Source: CAYRIF01 sp964424205 (GTDB taxonomy: Bacteria; Bacteroidota; Bacteroidia; Cytophagales; Cyclobacteriaceae). From it: 8,558 bases of DNA. The translations under genes were made by a program, and so were the position numbers. The DNA lies in NCBI GenBank assembly GCA_964424205.1, contig CAYRIF010000161.1:1-8558 (forward strand), written 5' to 3'. The first letter of the stretch is position 1; each line of letters opens with the position of its first letter. The notes under the pieces are model-generated. The model had not been told where the DNA came from, ran no database searches, and was given only the letters and a program-made list of their open reading frames with translations. Below are positions 1 through 5,981 of this stretch, in pieces.

Positions 1-121
1 CAGACCTTGGGGTTGGTTTATGGGATAGTTTATTGTTGGTGAACATACTGACAATACTAAGGAACATGGTTTTTAGCCCGTCTTTTGTATAGAAGCGGAT
101 TGATTTCAAAAATTTGGACAT
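1..121 (-). CDS. Unrecognised protein, N-terminal 40 codons only (runs off the left edge)
   Basis: An open frame starts at an ATG (121-119) and stays open to the left edge, giving 40 residues beginning MSKFLKSIRFYTKDGL. The nearest in-frame stop upstream is at 152-154. The start is favoured because a well-matched Bacteroidota promoter lies 35 bases upstream and would give a leader of about 28 bases. There is no Shine-Dalgarno sequence, as is usual in this phylum. The visible part is basic at the start (K3, K6, R9, K13) and mildly hydrophobic around residues 18-27. It shows no clear signal peptide, and I do not recognise the family. The gene follows the OmpA-type gene in the same direction but has its own promoter. 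Two overlapping alternatives exist (a 38-residue minus-strand frame at 57-173 and a plus-strand frame open from 3 to 92), so the call is moderate. Confidence 0.45.
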   Translation of the reverse strand, partial: MSKFLKSIRFYTKDGLKTMFLSIVSMFTNNKLSHKPTPRS

Positions 122-155
122 AGCAATGACTGGTGAAAAGTAAAACAATACCTAC

Positions 156-186
156 CAAAGTTACCGCAAACATTCGAAAATCACAA
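156..186 (-). promoter_or_regulatory. Bacteroidota-type promoter (TTG-N20-TAACTTTG) for the left-edge gene
   Basis: Read on the minus strand, TTG (186-184) is followed after 20 bases by TAACTTTG (163-156). This is an exact match to the -7 consensus TAnnTTTG, with the -33 TTG at a typical spacing. Transcription would begin near 149, about 28 bases before the ATG at 121. This is the best promoter match in the window. Confidence 0.5.
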
Positions 187-221
187 TTTTTTGAAAATAA
201 AAGCTATATTTATCACGCATC

Positions 222-251
222 TGATACCATTTTAACATCAAAATGGTATCA
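222..251 (-). terminator. Perfect 12-bp hairpin downstream of the OmpA-type gene (probable terminator)
   Basis: The arms at 222-233 (TGATACCATTTT) and 240-251 (AAAATGGTATCA) are perfect reverse complements around a 6-base loop. The hairpin starts 26 bases beyond the stop of the OmpA-type gene and lies before the promoter of the next minus-strand gene, which suits a terminator between two units. On the minus strand no run of T follows the stem, so it is not a textbook Rho-independent terminator. It could instead protect the 3' end of the transcript. Confidence 0.5.
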
Positions 252-277
252 AGAAGATTGGTCCAACTACGTCATTC

Positions 278-2257
278 CTAATGCAACACCCCAATAATCT
301 CAATCTCCGTTCTACGGTTAATTTCCCTACCGCCAATTTCATTATCGTTTGATACAAGAGGTCTCTCTTCTCCATAGCCTTTAGAGGTGAGTCGTCGGGG
401 ATCAATGCCGTAGCCTAATAAGTATTGCTCAACGGATTTTGCCCTTTTACGGGACAGCACTTTGTTAAATTTTTCGTTTCCAATATTATCTGTGTGTCCG
501 TTAATTTGTATTTTTAATTCTTTATTGCCTTTCAACAACTCGTAGATACGGTCTAGCTCCGAAATAGATTCCTTTTGCACTTCATATTTTCCTGTTTCAA
601 AGAAAATATTGTTCAACACAATTCTCATCCCCACATCCGCTTTTTTAAGCTTGATGGTTCTGTTCATCATCTTGTCTTTTGTTAACCCGGCTGCTTTAAA
701 ACTTCTAGAGCTAAATAAATACCCATCTTTCTCAACAGTTAACCCGTAGTTTCTATCTGAGGGTATTTTTAAATTAAATTCTCCCGTCACAGGGTCAGCA
801 TACTTTACCAATACCACCAAGTTTTTACTATTATCTGAAAGTACAAGTCTGGCATTAATAGGTTCGTTCGTTTCGGCATCCACCACTTTTCCACTGAACA
901 CAATCATTGCTGCCTTGGTATATTTTTCTATTTGCAAATCAACCACTGGCTGCAGGTCTACAATTACTTCTTCTTGCTTGCTTGCTACAGGTTCAACATA
1001 GTCTCTTTGATCCATCAGAATACTATATATATCACTATTGCCATAAGTATCTGACCTGGTAGTTGCATAATATCCCCTCACATTATCTTGGGCAATTACA
1101 AAATATATTTCATTGTTGGCTGTATTGATTGGGTAGCCGAGATTTCTCGGCATTCCCCAGCCTCTTTTTGTCAGCGGACAACGAAAAATATCGTAACCCC
1201 CCATTCCTAAGTGTCCTCGGGAACTGAAGTATAATGTTTTTCCATCCGGATGAATAAATGGTGCGTCCTCGTCTTCTGCAGTATTGATTTTTTTTCCACA
1301 GTTTACCGCAGGACCCCACTTCCCGTTTGATCTTAGTTCACTATAGTAAATATCCAGGCCTCCATAACCACCTGGGCGGTCACTCGAAAAATATATTCTC
1401 TTTCCATCAGCCGTCAAGGATGCTGAAAGTTCCCTGTATTTGGAGCTTACACTTGCACTTAAAATTTTTGGTTTCGACCACTTTCCTCCGTTATAATTTG
1501 ATTCGAAAATATCACCGTTTCCCGTGCTGTAGTATATCAAAATCTTCTTTCCATCTGGGGAAAAACCTATAGCGCTCTCGTGATAAGGTGTATTAATCCC
1601 ACCTTCTATTTTTTTCAAATCACCCCATTTACCATTATTATTTTTTGCAATGTAGATGTCTTCAAAATTATAACCATCCTGGTCTATTTTGTTACCTGTT
1701 GATCCTGCTCTGCGTGAGGTTAAAATCATGGTTGATTCATCAGCAGTGATCAAAGGCGCATAATCAGGTCCGTCTGAATTAATTCCTTTCCCGACGTTAA
1801 CTATCTTCATATCCTTCGGGTTATTGACATATTCCAAACTGATATTACATTGCTTAATGCTTCTATCAACAGTAAATTTATCTAGTGCATGTGGCCTAAA
1901 TGCTATAAAATGCTTCAGCGCCTTGTCATATTTGTCAGCAAATTGGTATGCCTTTGCGAGGTAAAATTCTAAATCAGGACTATAATCAGGAAATTCGTTA
2001 TAGACTTTTTCCAAGTACGTAGCCGCTTTTGGTTTATAGCTTCCTTCAATATAAGCCATGCCTAACCTGTAGTCCAATGCTGCTGAACTACCCTCTTTTT
2101 CTACTGCTTTAGCATAATAATATGCGGCACCGTCAAAATATGTTTTGCGGTAAAGCTTGTCTCCTTTCTTAATTAGCTTTCTATAGCTTTGCGCCATTCC
2201 TGTGGAAGCCACAATTGATAGGAGTATAAAAATGATGGTGCTACGAATCAATAACAT
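278..2257 (-). CDS. OmpA-family envelope protein with TPR, PD40 propeller and carboxypeptidase-regulatory-like domain (PorE-like architecture)
   Basis: The 659-residue product has a Sec signal (hydrophobic residues about 3-19, likely cut after A22 of GMAQ) and no lipobox cysteine. TPR-like helices fill roughly 25-120. A PD40/WD40-like propeller covers about 160-415, with blades such as FSPDGKKIL (232-240), LTADGKRIYFSSDRPGG (281-297) and IHPDGKTLYFSSRG (335-348). A carboxypeptidase-regulatory-like beta-sandwich lies at about 452-540. The OmpA C-terminal domain (about 545-657) contains GHTDNIG (587-593) and LSRKRA (601-606); D590 and R605 fit the residues that bind diaminopimelate in peptidoglycan. 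The same domain order occurs in PorE, a Porphyromonas T9SS component, but also in many other Bacteroidota proteins, so a T9SS role is only inferred. The protein should be periplasmic or outer-membrane associated and hold peptidoglycan. It is probably transcribed alone, between hairpins on both sides. Confidence 0.9.
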   Translation of the reverse strand: MLLIRSTIIFILLSIVASTGMAQSYRKLIKKGDKLYRKTYFDGAAYYYAKAVEKEGSSAALDYRLGMAYIEGSYKPKAATYLEKVYNEFPDYSPDLEFYLAKAYQFADKYDKALKHFIAFRPHALDKFTVDRSIKQCNISLEYVNNPKDMKIVNVGKGINSDGPDYAPLITADESTMILTSRRAGSTGNKIDQDGYNFEDIYIAKNNNGKWGDLKKIEGGINTPYHESAIGFSPDGKKILIYYSTGNGDIFESNYNGGKWSKPKILSASVSSKYRELSASLTADGKRIYFSSDRPGGYGGLDIYYSELRSNGKWGPAVNCGKKINTAEDEDAPFIHPDGKTLYFSSRGHLGMGGYDIFRCPLTKRGWGMPRNLGYPINTANNEIYFVIAQDNVRGYYATTRSDTYGNSDIYSILMDQRDYVEPVASKQEEVIVDLQPVVDLQIEKYTKAAMIVFSGKVVDAETNEPINARLVLSDNSKNLVVLVKYADPVTGEFNLKIPSDRNYGLTVEKDGYLFSSRSFKAAGLTKDKMMNRTIKLKKADVGMRIVLNNIFFETGKYEVQKESISELDRIYELLKGNKELKIQINGHTDNIGNEKFNKVLSRKRAKSVEQYLLGYGIDPRRLTSKGYGEERPLVSNDNEIGGREINRRTEIEIIGVLH

Positions 2258-2263
2258 TATTAA

Positions 2264-2269
2264 CCTCTC
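2264..2269 (-). promoter_or_regulatory. Shine-Dalgarno-like GAGAGG before the OmpA-type gene
   Basis: On the minus strand GAGAGG ends 6 bases before the ATG at 2257. None of the other genes here has a similar purine motif at this distance, and Bacteroidota generally do not rely on one. It may be functional or chance, but it agrees with the chosen start. Confidence 0.3.
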
Positions 2270-2294
2270 AAAAATTCTGTTTAATTGATAAACC

Positions 2295-2330
2295 CAAACT
2301 TAGCCAGAAAACATACTTAATAAACTTCAA
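2295..2330 (-). promoter_or_regulatory. Candidate promoter for the OmpA-type gene (TAAGTTTG)
   Basis: On the minus strand TAAGTTTG (2302-2295) matches the Bacteroidota -7 consensus TAnnTTTG exactly and lies 38 bases before the ATG at 2257. The nearest upstream TTG (2330-2328) is 25 bases away, a little longer than the usual spacing, so the -33 element is uncertain. Together with the terminator at 2382-2417 it suggests this gene is its own transcription unit. Confidence 0.4.
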
Positions 2331-2381
2331 TAACCTTAAGAAGATTTTTTGTGTAAGGTTTTATTTGAAAAAGGTCTTTCC

Positions 2382-2417
2382 AAAAACTTCTCAAAAGTTT
2401 TTAACTTTTGAGAAGTT
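2382..2417 (-). terminator. Strong Rho-independent terminator of the DUF1800-DUF1501 unit
   Basis: The arms at 2385-2399 and 2403-2417 are perfect 15-bp reverse complements (AACTTCTCAAAAGTT and its complement) around a 3-base loop. On the minus strand the stem runs into five T residues (2386-2382). It begins 6 bases past the TAA stop of the DUF1501 gene, so it closes that unit and separates it from the OmpA-type gene. Confidence 0.75.
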
Positions 2418-2423
2418 AAGCTA

Positions 2424-4070
2424 TTACTGAACTACAACCATTTGCTTGGTGCTATTTAACCTGCCGGATTCTATTTTATACAAATACATGCCTGGTATAA
2501 ATCCGCTTATATCTACTTTGATTTTGTGTTCACCCAAAGGCATTTGCTTATCCACAATTTGCTTCACCATATTGCCTTTCACATCATATATCTTAAGTGA
2601 AACATGTCCCCTTGTATTGATATAGTAAGAAAAAGTTGTCATATTTTTTGCAGGGTTTGGATAACAATCGTTTAGTCTAAACCGATCATTTAAAAATTCA
2701 TTAACGCCAGTGATATTCTTTCCAAATAAATCAAGCTTTGTGTTTTCAAACTGATTAAAACGTGTTTGTGCTAGGGCATCACTCGAAGCACCCATCCAGT
2801 CCTGCAACATAGCCGTAAAAACCTGTCTGTAGTCAATCTGTGGGGTTAAGTTTCCCCTTGTCAAATTATTCAAATCTGGGTTGTCTCCGTAAATTCCTGG
2901 CTTCACCCCTTTTCCAAAAACAAACATGGGTGCTGCCATCCCATGATCCGTACCATAGCTTCCGTTAGATGCTGCTCGCCTTCCAAATTCTGAAAACGTC
3001 GCTGTAACAACCTTGTCTTCCAATCCTAAAAATTTCAAATCATCTTGAAATGCTTTTACCGCAGAAGATATATGATATAGCAAAGCCGAATGTGCCCCCA
3101 TTGATGGATTGCCAGCCTCCACTTGGTTGCCATGTGTATCAAACCCTCCTATTTTCACTAAAAATACTTTTGTCTTAGAACCTCCACTTAATAACCTAGA
3201 CACTAATTTTAGTTGGCTTGCTAAATAATTTGTTGAAAATCGCCCTCCTGCACTGAACGGATATTTTTCTGGGTAATTGACATTCGCACTATTGGTCCCT
3301 TTATCAAAAACATCGCGAAGTCTTTCTGCATACTGGTTTGACTTTTCTTCAATGTCCAAAATCCATTTCAACTCCACACCATAATGTGTGTTTTCTATTG
3401 ATTCTGGCGGTTCAATGCCAACACTTTGCACCAAATCATAAAACTGGTCTGGATTATTGATTGGTATGGCACTTGGTATCCCTATTTCTCTGTGGAATAG
3501 CAAGGAAACGTTGCTGCCAATCTCCAATGCCAAAGGATCTGGCATTTCTGTATTTGGATAAGCATCAGGATAACCTGGAAAACAGGTGTCCAAATACCTG
3601 CCTACCCAGCCCGACCTATATTTGTCTTCATAGCCTCCTCCCATCCACCATATGTCTCGACTTCTAAAATGAGAAAGATTCATGTTTTCATAACCCACCG
3701 CGTTTACAACGGCTACTTTTCCCTCGTCGTACAATGATTTTATGCCTCCCATGTCAGGATGAAGCCCTAGTTTTTTCTCATCTCTTTGCGTATTATCTAA
3801 TGACAATACGCTCCTATTTCCTGTGTTGGATAATGCTATGTTTGGTCGCAAGTTGATGTACTCACTGTATTGATTCAGTGGGACTACCGTATTCAACCCA
3901 TCATTTCCTCCATGTAGCTGAATTAATACCATCACTTTATCACTGTCTGCACCACTAGCCGTCAAATGTTGCAACAAGCCATTTCCCATGACAGAAATTG
4001 GTATGCCATTGAGCATTAATGGGGCGGCACTCGCTGCTGATATTTTTTTTATAAATCCTCTTCGTTTCAT
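2424..4070 (-). CDS. DUF1501 family protein with Tat-like signal and C-terminal T9SS type A sorting domain
   Basis: The 548-residue product starts with MKRRGFIKK, a twin-arginine-like motif (R3-R4) before a weakly hydrophobic stretch (about 10-29). The DUF1501 domain (about 45-450) shows QLHGGNDGLN (51-60), LSHFRSRDIWW (132-142), IGGFDTHGNQ (307-316), SEFGRR (360-365) and GTDHG (373-377). DUF1501 is related to the alkaline phosphatase/sulfatase superfamily; D57, D311, H313, D375 and H376 look like metal ligands, so a metal-dependent hydrolase is possible, but the substrate is unknown. Residues about 468-548 form a T9SS type A sorting domain: YPNP (470-473), IYDVKGNMV (494-502), GMYLYKIE (527-534) and the final KQMVVVQ. 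This predicts export across the outer membrane and removal of the C-terminal domain. The gene follows the DUF1800 gene by 26 bases, so the two are almost certainly cotranscribed. Its leader is rich in A and C, with no Shine-Dalgarno sequence. Confidence 0.92.
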   Translation of the reverse strand: MKRRGFIKKISAASAAPLMLNGIPISVMGNGLLQHLTASGADSDKVMVLIQLHGGNDGLNTVVPLNQYSEYINLRPNIALSNTGNRSVLSLDNTQRDEKKLGLHPDMGGIKSLYDEGKVAVVNAVGYENMNLSHFRSRDIWWMGGGYEDKYRSGWVGRYLDTCFPGYPDAYPNTEMPDPLALEIGSNVSLLFHREIGIPSAIPINNPDQFYDLVQSVGIEPPESIENTHYGVELKWILDIEEKSNQYAERLRDVFDKGTNSANVNYPEKYPFSAGGRFSTNYLASQLKLVSRLLSGGSKTKVFLVKIGGFDTHGNQVEAGNPSMGAHSALLYHISSAVKAFQDDLKFLGLEDKVVTATFSEFGRRAASNGSYGTDHGMAAPMFVFGKGVKPGIYGDNPDLNNLTRGNLTPQIDYRQVFTAMLQDWMGASSDALAQTRFNQFENTKLDLFGKNITGVNEFLNDRFRLNDCYPNPAKNMTTFSYYINTRGHVSLKIYDVKGNMVKQIVDKQMPLGEHKIKVDISGFIPGMYLYKIESGRLNSTKQMVVVQ

Positions 4071-4096
4071 GGTTTTTAGTTTTGGTTGGTTGTTGG

Positions 4097-5743
4097 TTAA
4101 TACAGCTGGTATTCAGGTGATTGTAGTAAGGCTCTGAAGAGCGCGTCTAACTGTACTTTAACGTTGGTATCGTCTCCGGTGATTTTATAATTGTTCCATT
4201 CTCCTGCCCAATTCACTGCTGAAAGGTTATCAAGTAAAATATCTTTCATAAAGTAATCGAAGCGCACTTGCGTGATTATTTCTGGAAACAAATCATCAAT
4301 CAATTCCTGAACCAATGCCTGTGGGTCAGCGGGATCAGAGATATGCTGTGGATTGTCAACGTATGCTACGGTATCCAATTGAAATCCCTGGTCTTCTCCT
4401 TTGGTTAATAAAAAGTCTGCAAATTCATAACGACGCAACAACCAGATATTAGAAATCCAGTTTCTGTTAAACTCCGGGGTTTGATGGTAGGCGGAGTACC
4501 CTGCTACTTCTGGCGGATCATAAAACCGCAACCCTTGTTCGTCCATTCGTCGTATCAAACTTCGATAGGCGGTATCATATGCTAGTGCCAGTTGTGTAGA
4601 AGCGTCAGGCATTGCGACTTTAAAAAATTTCAACGTGCCTATCACCAAATCAATCGGCGATTTTATAATTGCCCCTCTATTATCATCTGTCTCTGTGGCA
4701 TTGTCTGTATCATAAAAGTGTTGACTCGTTAAAAGTTGCTGCAATACCGGTTTTATTTCATAGTTGTTTGATTGAAAAGTATTTGCCAACGGCGTAATAA
4801 TGTCTTGCTCAATTTCATCTGTGATTTCATAATACACAAAAAACCGATACAGCCGTCTACACAAATATTTCGCCGTTTCTATTTGTCCAAAAACTACATT
4901 CACTAATTGATCTAACTCATCCAACGCCGCCTCTTTTGTTGCCAACCCATCTATCAAGGCATTTGGTTGAATAGTCGCTCCACCAAAAGCAGCGCTAAAG
5001 GTTTTTACACCTGGGTCATGTCTCGTTGCTTGATTTTCAGCATTCGTTTTTAGTATTCCTGTCTTTAATCCAGTAGCAATGTCTGTTTCTAAAAACTCCT
5101 TATCATTTTTATACCCTGATACTACTCTTGAAACCGCTTGAACATCCTGTTCAGTATAGTTGGTGTAATTATCAAGTCCTATTTGTGGTCCTTTACCAAT
5201 GGTGAATAATTCCAAAAACTCCCTTCCAAAGTTTTCATTCGGATTATCTTTATCATTAAGCCTGCCATCAAGGTATACCAGCATCGCATTATCTGTACAT
5301 ACCTTCTTTGCCAACTCTTTGAAATTACCCAACGCATACTTTCTATAGAGCGCATTTTGATAATACAGTGCCGTACTTCTTCCCACTACCGAAAACGCTG
5401 ACGTAAAATGAATGTGCATAAAAAACGTCATTCGCTCTGTCAAAGACATCCCCTCTTTCATCATCAACTCTAGCCACCACCCACGAAAATAATAAATCAA
5501 ATCAAACTCTTGACTATTTACATCTTCCACAGGCTTGGGGTTATTCCATGCCTGTCCTGTTGCCACATCCTTTGGTGGCTGGGGGTCTGCCACTGCTACG
5601 AATAATTGACTTACCGCTTGCGCCGCCGTCATGTTCGAAAATTGATCAATGCGTTGTTTGGTGGGACCAAAGGTTGCCCTTTTAAGCAGGTGGGCGGCAT
5701 GCTTTCTGCCTAGTGTTCCTCCAAACGGATTTAGTGAGGCCAT
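4097..5743 (-). CDS. DUF1800 family protein (partner of the DUF1501 protein)
   Basis: The 548-residue product belongs to DUF1800, a mostly helical family without an established activity. Family landmarks are AAHLLKRATFG (16-26), FFMHIHF (107-113, with the HxHF pattern), NPNENFGREFLELFTIG (167-183), RHDPGVKTF (241-249), CRRLYRFFVY (295-304), the helix IKSPIDLVIGTLKFF (360-374) and YDPPEVAGY (408-416). Histidines 110, 112 and 242 with glutamates 170, 175 and 178 could form a metal or active site; this is inference. The length is normal and the end is intact (SPEYQLY). The start at 5743 places the family N-terminal motif within 16 residues of the initiator, so there is no room for a signal peptide, although its DUF1501 partner has one. 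It is the first gene of the minus-strand unit, and the partner follows after 26 bases. Confidence 0.9.
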   Translation of the reverse strand: MASLNPFGGTLGRKHAAHLLKRATFGPTKQRIDQFSNMTAAQAVSQLFVAVADPQPPKDVATGQAWNNPKPVEDVNSQEFDLIYYFRGWWLELMMKEGMSLTERMTFFMHIHFTSAFSVVGRSTALYYQNALYRKYALGNFKELAKKVCTDNAMLVYLDGRLNDKDNPNENFGREFLELFTIGKGPQIGLDNYTNYTEQDVQAVSRVVSGYKNDKEFLETDIATGLKTGILKTNAENQATRHDPGVKTFSAAFGGATIQPNALIDGLATKEAALDELDQLVNVVFGQIETAKYLCRRLYRFFVYYEITDEIEQDIITPLANTFQSNNYEIKPVLQQLLTSQHFYDTDNATETDDNRGAIIKSPIDLVIGTLKFFKVAMPDASTQLALAYDTAYRSLIRRMDEQGLRFYDPPEVAGYSAYHQTPEFNRNWISNIWLLRRYEFADFLLTKGEDQGFQLDTVAYVDNPQHISDPADPQALVQELIDDLFPEIITQVRFDYFMKDILLDNLSAVNWAGEWNNYKITGDDTNVKVQLDALFRALLQSPEYQLY

Positions 5744-5774
5744 GATTTTGGTTTGTTTTGGTTTGACTGTGCTA

Positions 5775-5810
5775 TAAAATTACTTTTATTCTTTCACATA
5801 ATAATTTCAA
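5775..5810 (-). promoter_or_regulatory. Weak candidate promoter for the DUF1800-DUF1501 unit
   Basis: On the minus strand TAATTTTA (5782-5775) differs from TAnnTTTG only at the last base and lies 31 bases before the ATG at 5743. A TTG (5810-5808) sits 25 bases upstream, the same long spacing seen in front of the OmpA-type gene. The match is weak, but some promoter must lie in this 238-bp divergent gap. Confidence 0.25.
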
Positions 5811-5900
5811 TTTGGTTATGTTTGTTACACGTTGTTTTTCAAACGACATCGGGGTTTTTTTATTGTCACAGTCTATAACTATTAAGTATTAGTTGGTTTT

Positions 5901-5929
5901 TTGTACAATTCGTGGATTTATTACATTCA
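5901..5929 (+). promoter_or_regulatory. Weak candidate promoter for the PLP enzyme gene
   Basis: TTG (5901-5903), 18 bases, then TACATTCA (5922-5929) resembles TTG-N-TAnnTTTG with two mismatches in the -7 box. It would start transcription about 45 bases before the ATG at 5982. The rest of the divergent gap is AT-rich with no clear operator or riboswitch. Confidence 0.2.
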
Positions 5930-5981
5930 TTTTTAAAGCACATACCTAAATTCAGCTAACCATTATCGATTATTCTTTCGG

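Noticed and set aside
3..92. Plus-strand frame open from the left edge to a stop at 90-92
   Set aside because: Only 29 codons, with no recognisable C-terminal motif and no terminator behind it. The minus-strand reading has promoter support.
57..173. 38-residue minus-strand frame with a hydrophobic start (MFAVTLVGIVLLF)
   Set aside because: Its start lies inside the promoter region of the overlapping frame that begins at 121, and it is very short. A tiny membrane protein cannot be excluded, but the promoter spacing favours the other frame.
2424..5743. DUF1501 and DUF1800 products have exactly the same length (548 residues)
   Set aside because: Their sequences share no motifs, so this is coincidence, not duplication.
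5821..5862. Possible terminator ending in GGGGTTTTTTT inside the divergent gap
   Set aside because: Only a 4-bp stem (CGTT/AACG) can be drawn before the T run. No gene on the plus strand ends there.
5765..5873. Inverted GACTGTG (5765-5771) and CACAGTC (5867-5873), each followed by CTATAA
   Set aside because: Seven bases about 95 apart in AT-rich DNA is within chance, and the trailing CTATAA is in direct, not inverted, orientation, so it does not form a clear operator.
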